This document shows positions 1-8,444 of a stretch of 64,000 nucleotides of DNA, one piece after another. The DNA comes from Chondromyces crocatus. Lineage in GTDB: Bacteria; Myxococcota_A; Polyangia; Polyangiales; Polyangiaceae. The stretch lies in contig NZ_CP012159.1 in NCBI RefSeq assembly GCF_001189295.1, positions 6,836,525 to 6,900,524 on the forward strand, in the 5' to 3' direction. The first letter of the stretch is position 1; each line of letters opens with the position of its first letter. The notes under the pieces were generated by a model that did not search any database, had not been told where the DNA came from, and saw only the letters and a list, made by a program, of their open reading frames with translations. A program made the position numbers and the translations under genes.

Positions 1-1574
1 TCCCCTTGCCGGTCGTCGCGGAACAGGATCCCCAGCTCCCCCGCTGGACCGAACGTGGCCACGGGCTGGATGCTGTTCCTCGGTGCGAACGTGATCCGCT
101 GCTCGGGCGAGATCGACATGAGATCGGCGCCGACCATCGTCGAGTAGATCTCGTAGCCGTCGTTCTGATCGCGATCGTCGGCGTACACGACCAGCACCCG
201 GTCCCCGAGCGGCCGCAGGAACGGGTACCGCGACCGGAACGATCCGGGACTCGTGATCGGCCGCGTCGGGACGAGCACCTGGCCCTCCTCGGAGAGCACC
301 GCCCCGTAGATGGCCGTGGGCGATCGCGTCTTGTCGTACCAGGCCACGACGAAGCGATCGCGGTTCCACACCACCGTCGGGAAGACCGAGTCCGTGAACC
401 CATCGGTCAGATCGACGGGATCGGACGCGGGCGTGAGATCCGGATGGAAGAGCTGCACCCGGATGAACCGCTGGAAGCCATTGTTCGCCGTCCAGGCCAC
501 GGCCATCCCGGGCCCACCCGCTGCCACCGAGGGCCCTTCGTTGTCGATCCCCGAGAACACCTCGGTCAGCGGCGTGTTGTCGCCCAGCAGGTTGGCCCCG
601 ATGTCCAGCCGCTGCGCGTACAAGTTGAAGAGGCCGTTGCGCTCGTCCTGCCAGACCGCGACGAACTCCGCCCCGTTCCAGGTGAGCGCCACGTTCACCG
701 AGAAGCCTGGAGCGTTCGTGAGCTGCCGATCGCCGCCTTCCACCTTGTTGCCGCTCGCGTCGAGCAGCGTGAAGTAGATCTGGTACGCCCCCGTGCGCCG
801 GTCCTGCCACACCATGCCGTAGCGATCGCCGACCCACACGATCGGCCCACCCGACGCATCGCCATTGCCTGGCGTCAGCGAGCCCTCGCCAGGCGGCAGC
901 ACGTTTCCGGCCGGGTCCAGCATCGTCCTGAAGACGGAGAAGCCTTGCTGGTTGCCCGAGTAGACCGCTGCATACGAGGTGCCGCTCCAGGCCAGCCCCC
1001 CGGTGCTCGCGGGCGCCACGTTCCCCGAGATGCGCACCGCGTCTCCGTCGCCCAGCGGGATGAAGCTCGCTCCGTTGTCGACGGTGCCATCGCAGTCGTT
1101 GTCGACCCCATCGCAGACCTCTTCCCCTCCCGGATACGCCGCCGGGTTGGTGTCGTCGCAGTCGTCACCGCACGCGTCGGGGTCGCCGGGCTTCGTGCCG
1201 GGGCGTGGACCGAGAAAACCGTCGCCGTCGTTGTCGAACGTCGCGGGACCGTACGTGCACTGCCCCGTCTCCGGGAGGCATGTGTCTGCCGTGCAAGGGT
1301 CTCCATCGTCGCAGTCCACGGGCGTGAGCTGCACGCACGTCCCTCCCCGCGACACCAGCCCACCATCCGGGAGCTGATCGGGCGGGAGCAGATCGCAGAA
1401 CACCGGGTTGCAGCGATCCTCGGCGCCCTCGCAGTCCGCGTCGACGTAGCAGTCGGGCGCCGGTGGCGGGATGGGGATGGACGAGCGCCCCCCGCACCCC
1501 ACACCGAGCCAGGGGCCTCCCGCCATCACCACCGGAACGAGAAGCCAGCGCGCCGCACGCCAGGTCACAGGCAT
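1..1574 (-). CDS. MopE-like lipoprotein with Cys/Asp-rich metal-binding motif (C-terminus cut by window edge)
   Basis: The reading frame is open from an ATG at 1574 down to the window edge, giving 524 codons with no stop, so the C-terminus is missing. The first ~26 residues form a hydrophobic signal ending at Cys27 (GVGC), suggesting a lipoprotein. Residues ~80-165 are Cys- and Asp-rich and contain DNDGDGF and VCDGVDNDCDG, the signature of MopE-type putative metal-binding proteins common on myxobacterial surfaces. The remainder has spaced WNG and WQD motifs (for example FVAVWQDERNG), which look like repeated beta-propeller blades. The start overlaps the end of the upstream lipoprotein gene by 10 nt, so the two are probably co-transcribed. 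Substrate unknown; a surface or periplasmic role is inferred. Confidence 0.85.
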   Translation of the reverse strand, partial: MPVTWRAARWLLVPVVMAGGPWLGVGCGGRSSIPIPPPAPDCYVDADCEGAEDRCNPVFCDLLPPDQLPDGGLVSRGGTCVQLTPVDCDDGDPCTADTCLPETGQCTYGPATFDNDGDGFLGPRPGTKPGDPDACGDDCDDTNPAAYPGGEEVCDGVDNDCDGTVDNGASFIPLGDGDAVRISGNVAPASTGGLAWSGTSYAAVYSGNQQGFSVFRTMLDPAGNVLPPGEGSLTPGNGDASGGPIVWVGDRYGMVWQDRRTGAYQIYFTLLDASGNKVEGGDRQLTNAPGFSVNVALTWNGAEFVAVWQDERNGLFNLYAQRLDIGANLLGDNTPLTEVFSGIDNEGPSVAAGGPGMAVAWTANNGFQRFIRVQLFHPDLTPASDPVDLTDGFTDSVFPTVVWNRDRFVVAWYDKTRSPTAIYGAVLSEEGQVLVPTRPITSPGSFRSRYPFLRPLGDRVLVVYADDRDQNDGYEIYSTMVGADLMSISPEQRITFAPRNSIQPVATFGPAGELGILFRDDRQG

Positions 1575-2119
1575 CCGCCGAACCCTTCGACATCGATCGG
1601 CTCGCACACCAGCCCGGCAGGGCACCCGTCGTCACCGACGAGAGGACAGAGCCGCACGCACTGGTTGCCCGAGCCGGTCACCACGCACACGAAGCCTCCC
1701 TGGCACTCGAAGCTGCCCAGACACGGGTCGCCCTGCCCGGCGACCCCCGCGGGTCCGCAGCGCGACCCGTAGATCTCCTGCCCGCACGCCTCCTGCGGAT
1801 ACCGGACGAAGATGAAGCACCCCTCACCGACTGCGCAGTCGCCGTTGTGCTGGTCGTACGGATCACACTGGAGATCCACGATCGGAGGCGGCTGATCGGG
1901 ACACCCCGGATCCACGTACTCCTGCAGCGCGTCTCCGCCCCCGTCGACCGAGCCCGCGCCCTGGCCCCCGTCCGCCCTGCCAGCGCCGACCCCACCGCCC
2001 CCTCCGTCGCCTGGATTGTCGACGACGATGGTGTCACCGCAACCGACCGCGACCCCGAAGATCGGCGCCGGAGCGCAGAAGGCCGCCAGAAGGAGGAAGC
2101 GCGATCGCATGCCCCGCAT
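1565..2119 (-). CDS. Small Cys-rich lipoprotein
   Basis: 184 aa from the ATG at 2119 (a second ATG at 2110 is equally possible). The N-terminus is a hydrophobic signal ending VAVGC, a plausible lipobox, followed by an Asp/Gly-rich linker. The rest holds about fourteen cysteines in short C-x(4-10)-C spacings (for example CDPYDQHNGDCAVGEGC), a pattern of myxobacterial 'uncharacterised Cys-rich lipoproteins' also seen in the gene at 36101-36637. The cysteines are likely paired in disulfides in the periplasm or on the surface. It is the first gene of a pair with the MopE-like gene, overlapping it by 10 nt. No enzymatic motif is visible. Confidence 0.85.
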   Translation of the reverse strand: MRGMRSRFLLLAAFCAPAPIFGVAVGCGDTIVVDNPGDGGGGGVGAGRADGGQGAGSVDGGGDALQEYVDPGCPDQPPPIVDLQCDPYDQHNGDCAVGEGCFIFVRYPQEACGQEIYGSRCGPAGVAGQGDPCLGSFECQGGFVCVVTGSGNQCVRLCPLVGDDGCPAGLVCEPIDVEGFGGCL

Positions 2120-2235
2120 GGTATCGATTCCGCGCCGCCTGGCCACGCCCAAGCAGCAACCGGGCTGGCCGTCCCGGAGGGCGCTGGACGAAGAGCACCG
2201 GACAGAACCGGCGCCGGGAGGTGTCGAGAGGTGCT

Positions 2236-3606
2236 CTAGGGCCTTCGATCGGTGATCTGCAAGACGACGTCCACCGTCTGGGACTTCCGGTCCATCCGGG
2301 TCTCCGGCGAGATGTCCACCTGGCGGCGCTCCTCGCGCTCCACCATCTCCTTGAGCCGGGCCATCTCCTGCGCGAACTGGCTCCGATCGAACACGTTCCC
2401 TTGCCGGAGCAAGAGCTTCTGCGCGAGGAGCGGCGCGCGCCGGCTGCCGGTGATGCCGACCCGCCCGAGCCGGTAGACCACCCCCTCCTCGATCGGCACC
2501 TGCACGGCCAGGGTGGTCCCATCCTGGGCCACGACCAGCTCGATCGGGCCGACCTTCACGTCCAGCATCCCCTTGTCGAGGTAGTAGGACATGATCCGGA
2601 GCAGATCGACCTCCGCGGCATCCGCGCGGAAGATCCCGCCCGCCACGTTGTGGCGCCCGCCCTGCGTCGACATCAGCCCGCGCAGCTCCGTCTCCGGTAC
2701 GGCGGTGTTGCCCGTGAACGTCCAACGATCGATGGTGACCCGAGGCCCCTCGACGATCCGCAGGCACACGTCGATCACGTTCCCCGTGGGCGCGCGCCTC
2801 GCCTCGACCTTCACCGCCCGGTAGCCCTCCTCGTGATACCGCGCCGTCACCAGCGTCTCCGCCTCGTTGAGCCGCGTCAGGTCGAAGCGCATCTCCGGCG
2901 TGTCGAGCTTCGCGATCGACAGGATCTGCTCCGGGGACAGGATCTGCGCGCCAGCGACGTAGCGCTCGCCGAGCATCAGCCGATCCCGGAGGCGGTACTG
3001 CACGGCGACACGCCCATCCGGAAGCATCTCCGTCGACGCCACGAGATCATCGAACAACCCCAGCGCCCAGAGCCGCTCCAGATCGCTCCGCACCGCCGCC
3101 GGATCGAGCCTCGTCCCCGGCTTCACCACCATCCGATCGTTCAGCGCGCCAGGGACGACGGCCTGACTCCCCACCAGCTCGACGCGCGCCACGATCTTGC
3201 CGGTGGGCGGCTCGGCCGGCACCCCGCTCGGTGACGGCGTCCTGGACTCCTCCTCTCCAGAAGCCGCCCCCCCGAGGGAACCGAGACGCGCATCGGCACG
3301 CGGCGCAGCGGCCTCGGGAGCGCTCTGGGGAGCGGTCTTGGGCTCGGCTCTGGTCGCCGGTGCGGACACGCCGGACCCCTTCGCCGCCGGAGTCGCCGCA
3401 GCGCCAGCGCCGGCCGAGGTGGGCTCCGGGGCCGGGGAGCACGCACGGGTGCGACGATCGCGAGGCACCTCGACGGTCGTGGGTCGCGTCGCGGTCGCAG
3501 CGGGTGTCTTCGGCGGCGTTTCGGCGCCACCACAGGCAGCCAGCAGCGCGCTCAAGACGAGTGCGACGCACGACGAGGATCCACAAACCCGCGCCACACG
3601 GGCCAT
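2236..3606 (-). CDS. POTRA-repeat lipoprotein (BamA-like, without beta-barrel)
   Basis: 456 aa from the ATG at 3606. This start puts the signal MARVARVCGSSSCVALVLS and lipobox LAAC at the N-terminus. An in-frame ATG at 3699 overlaps the stop of the upstream SurA-N gene (ATGA) but would place the signal 31 residues in, so 3606 is preferred. Residues ~20-135 are a Pro/Ala/Thr-rich linker. Residues ~140-456 (~310 aa) look like about four tandem POTRA domains: repeated 'G...V....L......G.....R...GLFDDL' and 'V.....EG....I....F.GN' patterns. The protein stops where BamA would begin its beta-barrel. A periplasmic scaffold or chaperone role in outer-membrane protein assembly is inferred, supported by the SurA-like neighbour. 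Confidence 0.85.
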   Translation of the reverse strand: MARVARVCGSSSCVALVLSALLAACGGAETPPKTPAATATRPTTVEVPRDRRTRACSPAPEPTSAGAGAAATPAAKGSGVSAPATRAEPKTAPQSAPEAAAPRADARLGSLGGAASGEEESRTPSPSGVPAEPPTGKIVARVELVGSQAVVPGALNDRMVVKPGTRLDPAAVRSDLERLWALGLFDDLVASTEMLPDGRVAVQYRLRDRLMLGERYVAGAQILSPEQILSIAKLDTPEMRFDLTRLNEAETLVTARYHEEGYRAVKVEARRAPTGNVIDVCLRIVEGPRVTIDRWTFTGNTAVPETELRGLMSTQGGRHNVAGGIFRADAAEVDLLRIMSYYLDKGMLDVKVGPIELVVAQDGTTLAVQVPIEEGVVYRLGRVGITGSRRAPLLAQKLLLRQGNVFDRSQFAQEMARLKEMVEREERRQVDISPETRMDRKSQTVDVVLQITDRRP

Positions 3607-3695
3607 CGCCCCTGGGCGGCGGACGGCGCGCTCGTCGCTCACCAGCGCCTCCTGATGTCCCCCCTCCACGGTGCCGTGCATGACCCGCTCCTCGC

Positions 3696-4292
3696 TCACA
3701 GGCGCACCTCGATGAACGTCTTGGCCCGCAGCTCCACCAGCATCGCGTGCCGCTCCTGGGCGATTCGCTGCTGCTGCTCGACGGGTCCCAGGCGGTCGAC
3801 CGAGATCCCGCGTCGCGCCATGAACGCTCGGAGCAGCTTGCCCTCGAGGACCTGCCGCCTCAGCTCGGCGCGGTACACGTCCTTCGTGAACCCCTCGACC
3901 TCGGCGTGCGCGAGGAGCTGCTCCACCGTGAACCTGTTCTGAGCGGCGATCTGCTTCAGCACGTCGTCGATCTCGCCCTCGGTGACGGAGACCTGCTCGG
4001 CCCGCGCGCCCTGCTCGATCACCGCCTCGTCGACCATCTGGCGGAGCAACTCGTCGAACAGCCTGCTCCTCGCGGTCTCACGCTGCACCGGATCCTCCAC
4101 CGAGGCCTCCAGCTTGCGCACGAGCGGCGCCGCGCGCTCGCGCAGCGTGGAGCCGAAGATCGGCACCTGCTCGACCACCGCCACCACCCGGTCGACGATC
4201 CGGGTCTGGGCGCTGGCAGGGCGAGCGAAGGTCGCGGCAGCGATCCCCAGAGCGGTCCCCAGACAGAGAGCCACGAGACGGGTGCACTTCAT
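3696..4292 (-). CDS. SurA N-terminal-domain periplasmic chaperone-like protein
   Basis: 198 aa from the ATG at 4292, the start that exposes a Sec signal peptide (MKCTRLVALCLG to ARPASAQ). The mature part matches the SurA N-domain: IVDRVVAVVEQVPIFGSTL, then a helical FDELLRQMVDEAVIEQGARAEQVSVTEGEID and a C-terminal QQRIAQERHAMLVELRAKTFIEVRL resembling the SurA terminal helix. No parvulin PPIase domain is present, so it is about half the length of E. coli SurA. It lies directly upstream of the POTRA lipoprotein and the reading frames abut. Probably a holdase for outer-membrane proteins. Confidence 0.85.
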   Translation of the reverse strand: MKCTRLVALCLGTALGIAAATFARPASAQTRIVDRVVAVVEQVPIFGSTLRERAAPLVRKLEASVEDPVQRETARSRLFDELLRQMVDEAVIEQGARAEQVSVTEGEIDDVLKQIAAQNRFTVEQLLAHAEVEGFTKDVYRAELRRQVLEGKLLRAFMARRGISVDRLGPVEQQQRIAQERHAMLVELRAKTFIEVRL

Positions 4293-4425
4293 GCGCTGGG
4301 ACGATACGATGCCACCCCCCTTCCGCGAAACCGTCGAAGCCTCCGGAACAGCGGCGCTGGATCCTTGTCCCATCTCCGCGATCTGCTTGCCCGCCAGCCA
4401 TCGATCCTTGTTTATTTGGAAATCG

Positions 4426-5337
4426 ATGATCCCGATGGCTCGCTGGCCCTCCGTGGCCCTCGCCCTCTTCCTTTCGGTCGCCACCGCTCCGCTCACGGGC
4501 TGCGGCTCCGATGGTGACTCCTCCTCCTCGGGTCCGACCAGCAACACCGGCGGCGCCGGCGGTGCTGGCGGCGCTGGCGGCGCTGGCGCCGGCGAACCCG
4601 GGCTGGCCGATCACTTGCTGATCACCGAGCTGATGATCAGCAACGACCCTGCCGAATTCGTCGAGATCTGGAACCCGACGAACGCCGAGGTCGACCTGTC
4701 CGACTACTACCTCTCCGACAACGGGGACTACCACCGCATCACCTCCGGGCAGCCCTTCGTCCTCGCGGGCAGCCCAGGCCTGGACTTCCTCGTGCAGTTC
4801 CCCGCCGGCACGAAGATCGCTCCAGGCGCGACGCTGACGCTCGCCGGACACGCCGGCTTCGAGGCGCAGCACAAACGGTGCGCCGACTTCGCCTTCACCA
4901 ACATCCCCGTTCCTTGCGGCGGCGGTACCACCCCGATGATGAGAGAGCCCCAGCATGGCGCGCTGGGGACCAAGGCCGGCCTCTTGACCAACGACGGTGA
5001 GATGCTGGTGCTCTTCCAGTGGAGCGGCGTGGTCGGCGAGCTGGTCAAGGACGTCGATTACGTCGCCTGGGGCGAAGACCTGGGCGCCTCGGAGGTCGTC
5101 AACAAGACCAACGTGCCCGGCTACCTGGCCGAGGTGGATCCCAACCTCCAGAGCCACGCCGCCCTGCCCGCTCCTGGCCAGAGCCTCGAGCGATGCGTCA
5201 TCGAGCCCGGCGAGACCGACAAGGGCGGCAACGGGATCCTGGGTCATGACGAGACGAGCGAGCAGCTCGCCGAAGCGTTCCGGGTGACGACCAGCCCGAC
5301 CCCTGGCGCCACCAATCCCTGCCTGCCCACCCGCTGA
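4426..5337 (+). CDS. Lamin-tail-domain (LTD) lipoprotein
   Basis: 303 aa from the ATG at 4426, preceded by TGGAAATCG; a second ATG lies 9 nt on. The signal peptide ends at the lipobox LTGC, followed by a serine tract and a Gly/Ala linker (GGAGGAGGAGGAGAG). Residues ~65-290 fit the lamin-tail fold: LLITELMISNDPAEFVEIWNPTNAEVDLSDYYLSD is the typical first strand pair, followed by a 'G.LTNDGEMLVLF' strand. In bacteria LTDs occur in secreted or surface proteins, often with nucleases or CotH; here there is no catalytic partner domain. It is divergent from the SurA-N gene and ends 5 nt before the next gene, likely an operon. Confidence 0.85.
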   Translation: MIPMARWPSVALALFLSVATAPLTGCGSDGDSSSSGPTSNTGGAGGAGGAGGAGAGEPGLADHLLITELMISNDPAEFVEIWNPTNAEVDLSDYYLSDNGDYHRITSGQPFVLAGSPGLDFLVQFPAGTKIAPGATLTLAGHAGFEAQHKRCADFAFTNIPVPCGGGTTPMMREPQHGALGTKAGLLTNDGEMLVLFQWSGVVGELVKDVDYVAWGEDLGASEVVNKTNVPGYLAEVDPNLQSHAALPAPGQSLERCVIEPGETDKGGNGILGHDETSEQLAEAFRVTTSPTPGATNPCLPTR

Positions 5338-5342
5338 ACACC

Positions 5343-6446
5343 ATGCAGTCGACATCGACGTGGATCTACCGCGCCGCCGCGCTCTCCCTCGTGGCGGCGG
5401 CGGCGGCAGCGAGCGGCTGCACGCAGCTCGGCCTGGGCGAACTCGGCGCGACGATGTGCCCGGAAATCGGGCGCCCTGGCGACGTGCTCGGCGCCCGCCT
5501 CTCGGCAGACGTGCGCGCCAACGCGAAGATCGTGACCTTCGTGCAGGCCGCGAAGGACATGGCCGCCGTGTCGGCGGCCGTCGAGGCCGAGGTGGCCGCC
5601 ACCTGCCGTCGCATGGGCGCCGATCTCGGCATCCCCCCGATGCAGATGCGCGCGCGGCAAGGGACCGGAGGCGACGCCACCGGCGCCTGCGAGCCCGTGA
5701 CCGCCACCATCGATCAGATCCTCGGGCAAGGCATGCAGCTCCAGATCACGGTGACCCCACCGAGCTGCCAGGCCGACGTCCAGGCCGAGGCGCGCTGCAG
5801 CGGCACCTGCGATGTGCAGGTAGATCCCGGCCAGATCGTGGCCCAGTGCGAGCCTGGGCGCCTGTCCGGCTACTGCCAGGGTCGCTGCACCGGACGCTGC
5901 GAGGGTCGCTGCATGGGCCAGTGCCGCGGACAGTGCTCGGCCTACGACGCCCAGGGCCGCTGCGTGGGCCAGTGCGCCGGCGAGTGCGACGGCGGCTGCG
6001 ACGCGACGTGCCACGCGCGCTGCGAGGGCAACTGGCAAGCCCCGCGCTGCGAAGGAAGCGTGCGTCCACCGAGCGTGGACGCGGAGTGCCAGGCGAGCTG
6101 CAAGGCGCATGCGGACGTGCGCGCGAGCTGCACGCCGGTGGGCGTGAACGTGTGGGGCACGGCGAACACGGACATGGCGCTGCGCCTCGGCCACACGCTG
6201 CAAGCGAACTTGCCGGCGTTGTTGCACGCGGAGCTCGCGCTGGGGCGTCGCCTGCTGCAAGACGCTCAGGTGGTGGTGAAGGTGGGCGCTCAGATCCCCA
6301 ATGTGGTGGGGCAAGCAGGAGCGCAGGCGCTGGCCTGTGCAGGCGCAGCGACGGATGCAGCCGCGTCGGCGTCGCTGCGGTTGCAGGTGAGTGTCCGCGC
6401 GAGCGCGAACATCACGGGACGGGTGGGCGCGACGAGCGGACAGTGA
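5343..6446 (+). CDS. Cys-rich lipoprotein with four-residue C-x3-C repeats
   Basis: 367 aa, ATG at 5343, 5 nt after the LTD gene. Signal peptide with lipobox ASGC. The middle (about residues 140-265) is exceptionally rich in cysteine. A run with Cys at every fourth position (CQGRCTGRCEGRCMGQC...) lies at about 5874-5938 and is extended by CVGQCAGECDGGCDATC. Flanking halves are Ala-rich and helical, including LPALLHAELALGRRLLQDAQVVVKV. No known enzyme motif. The regular spacing could support a disulfide ladder or metal binding; both are inference. Related Cys-rich lipoproteins are known in myxobacteria only as hypothetical proteins. Confidence 0.85.
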   Translation: MQSTSTWIYRAAALSLVAAAAAASGCTQLGLGELGATMCPEIGRPGDVLGARLSADVRANAKIVTFVQAAKDMAAVSAAVEAEVAATCRRMGADLGIPPMQMRARQGTGGDATGACEPVTATIDQILGQGMQLQITVTPPSCQADVQAEARCSGTCDVQVDPGQIVAQCEPGRLSGYCQGRCTGRCEGRCMGQCRGQCSAYDAQGRCVGQCAGECDGGCDATCHARCEGNWQAPRCEGSVRPPSVDAECQASCKAHADVRASCTPVGVNVWGTANTDMALRLGHTLQANLPALLHAELALGRRLLQDAQVVVKVGAQIPNVVGQAGAQALACAGAATDAAASASLRLQVSVRASANITGRVGATSGQ

Positions 6447-6455
6447 ACGCGAGCC

Positions 6456-6485
6456 ATCGCCCCGGGTGTCAGGCCTCGGGGCGAT
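6456..6485 (+). terminator. Stem-loop after the Cys-rich lipoprotein gene
   Basis: Perfect 9-bp arms ATCGCCCCG (6456-6464) and CGGGGCGAT (6477-6485) with a 12-nt loop, starting 10 nt past the stop codon. There is no T-run, as is usual in high-GC genomes. It separates the operon from the palindrome array downstream. Confidence 0.6.
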
Positions 6486-6684
6486 CTCGCATCCGGCGCG
6501 GATTCAGCGTGGAGTTCGACCACTCCCTGGCGGCATCGCTCTTCGCAGCGCATGGAACCGAAAATCCAACGGGACTGAATCTCGCTCACGTCACTGGCGA
6601 TGCCTCCCCTCGGACGTGGGATCAGGGCGTCGACGCAAAATCGATTACAGCAAGAGCGTACATCGTGCCTGTCTACGGGAAGAA

Positions 6685-7390
6685 CCTTCACGTGGACGCG
6701 AAGATCCTTCGTGTCCACGCGAAGGTACCTTCCTGACCACGAAGAGGATCCTTCGTGACCACGCGAAGATCCTTCGTGTCCACGCGAAGGTACCTTCGTG
6801 TCCACGGAAAGGACCCTCCCTGACCACACGAAGATCGTTCGTGTCCACGCGAAGGTACCTTCCTGACTACGAAGAGGATCCTTCGTGTCCACGCGAAGGT
6901 GCCTTCGTGTCCACGGAAAGGATCCTTCCTGAGCACACGAAGGTCCTTCGTGTCGACGCGAACGACCTTCGTGCGGCGCGAAGTTGTTTCGCGTCCACGA
7001 GGACTTCCTTCGTGTCCACGTGAACGATCTTCGTGCGACACGAAGCCGCTTCGCGTCCACGGGAACTTCCTTCGTGTCCACGCGAATGACCTTCGTGCGA
7101 CGCGAAGTTGCTTCGCGTCCACGAGGACTTCCTTCGTGTCCACGCGAATGAACTTCGTGCGACGCGAAGTTGCTTCGCGTCCACGAGGACTTCCTTCGTG
7201 TCCACGCGAATGAACTTCGTGCGACGCGAAGTTGTTTCGCGTCCACGAGGACTTCCTTCCCGTCGACGTGAACGATCTTCGTGTGACACGAAGTTGCTTC
7301 GCGTCCACGAGGACCTCCTTCGTGTCCACGGGAACGATCTTCGCGCGACACGAAGCAGCTTCGTGTCCACGAGAACTTCCTTCGCGTTCG
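6685..7390. repeat. Array of ~33 degenerate palindromic units at 21-22 bp spacing
   Basis: The unit resembles CTTCGTGTCCACGCGAAG; several copies are near-perfect inverted repeats, for example CTTCGTG-CGA-CACGAAG (from ~7029). Unit starts (CCTT or equivalent) fall at 6685, 6706, 6728, 6750, 6771, 6793, 6815, 6836, 6858, 6880, 6902, 6924 and 6945. From 6945 a higher-order repeat of exactly 62 bp (three units) runs with starts at 6945, 7007, 7069, 7131, 7193, 7255, 7317 and 7379. In the first block the three-unit period is 65 bp. Because 62 and 65 are not multiples of three and stops are rare, several frames on both strands stay open, but none looks like a protein. Spacing equals about two helical turns. 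Confidence 0.9.
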
Positions 7391-7705
7391 CAGCAAGCTG
7401 CTGTCCGCTCACAGGCGGCGCGCACCTGCGCGCAAAACCCCACCTCGCTCACCGAGCGGCGCTCTCCCGTGAACCTGGAGGCCCCCTCTCTTCGACCCCA
7501 GCACCTTCTTCTGGTTCGCCATCCCGCCCGAGGTCCCCGCGACACGGCATCCGAGGACCCGAGCGAGACCTGCTCGACAGCGAGGCCTCCTCCCGAGCCC
7601 GTGACCTGGACCCGAGATGCCACGCGCTCGGGCTCGGGCGTCCGAGGAGCGCGCGCCGCGCGCGAAGTTCGCCGATGCCACGCCCCCGCCATGATAGGAG
7701 GAGCC
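7391..7705. other. Intergenic stretch upstream of the DUF192 gene
   Basis: 315 nt with no convincing coding frame; open frames here are read-through from the repeat array. It presumably carries the promoter of the DUF192 gene, but no clear -35/-10 pair was found. Confidence 0.5.
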
Positions 7706-8356
7706 ATGCGCCTGCCCCGCGCGGCCCTGTCGATCCGTTACCGTCTGTCTTCGCTGGGAGCCCTCTTCGTGCTCGGCTCGGGCTTTCTCTTGCTCGCGGC
7801 AGGGGGGTGCAACCGTCGGATCGACGAGACGCCCGTGCAGGGGAGCTGGGTCTCCGGTTCCACCACGACCACGAAGGGCCCCTCCCAGGGGCCATGCATC
7901 AAGCCGACCCCGGAGGCGCCGTCGAGACCGCTCAAGGAAGGGCCGGATCCTCGCTGCCCGGTCGATCCTCGCGGGAACTTCGATCTCCGGAACGGCAAGG
8001 TGATCTTCACCGAGGTGACGGCGCCGGACGTGTCGGTCGAGATCGCCGAGACCGATCCTCAGCGCATGCGCGGGCTCATGTACCGAAAGAGCATGCCCGA
8101 GAACCAGGGGATGATCTTCGTCTTCCAGGGGAGTGAGAACCACACCTTCTGGATGCGCAACACCTGCATCCAGCTCGACATGCTGTTCATCGACGCGAAC
8201 GGGACGATCGTCGGGATCGAGGAGAACACCACGACCATGACCGACCGGACGTTCCAGGTGGGCTGCCCGTCGACCTATGTCCTCGAGCTGAACGCCGGCT
8301 GGACGCGGAAGCACGGCATCAAGGCGGGGCAGAAGGTCCAGCTCGAAGGGATCTGA
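7706..8356 (+). CDS. DUF192 lipoprotein
   Basis: 216 aa from the ATG at 7706. This start is chosen because AGGAGGAG lies 3 nt upstream; an ATG at 7691 has no ribosome binding site. Signal peptide with lipobox AAGGC, then a Ser/Thr/Pro linker. Residues ~95-216 are a DUF192 domain with the usual motifs: EIAETDPQRMRGLMYRKSMPENQGMIFVF, TFWMRNTCIQLDMLFID and the C-terminal VLELNAGWTRKHGIKAGQKV. DUF192 proteins are small secreted or periplasmic beta-fold proteins of unknown biochemical role. The gene is monocistronic and converges with the WalJ-like gene. Confidence 0.92.
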   Translation: MRLPRAALSIRYRLSSLGALFVLGSGFLLLAAGGCNRRIDETPVQGSWVSGSTTTTKGPSQGPCIKPTPEAPSRPLKEGPDPRCPVDPRGNFDLRNGKVIFTEVTAPDVSVEIAETDPQRMRGLMYRKSMPENQGMIFVFQGSENHTFWMRNTCIQLDMLFIDANGTIVGIEENTTTMTDRTFQVGCPSTYVLELNAGWTRKHGIKAGQKVQLEGI

Positions 8357-8444
8357 AGGAGCGCGACCGCTCGGAGAGAGAGGTCGGCTGAACGCAGCGG
8401 TCGACGAGCGCCGGATGCACTGGCGCCGGCGTGGGCGCTTCGGC

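Noticed and set aside
6-1772. 588-codon plus-strand frame
   Set aside because: It is antisense to the MopE-like lipoprotein, whose metal-binding motif and signal peptide are clear on the minus strand; high GC leaves antisense frames open.
6290-8136. Long open frames of 100-370 codons on both strands through the palindrome array
   Set aside because: They exist because the repeats lack stops in several frames and the 62- and 65-bp periods rotate frames; the translations are repetitive, with Arg/Ser/Thr-rich patterns and no start signal.
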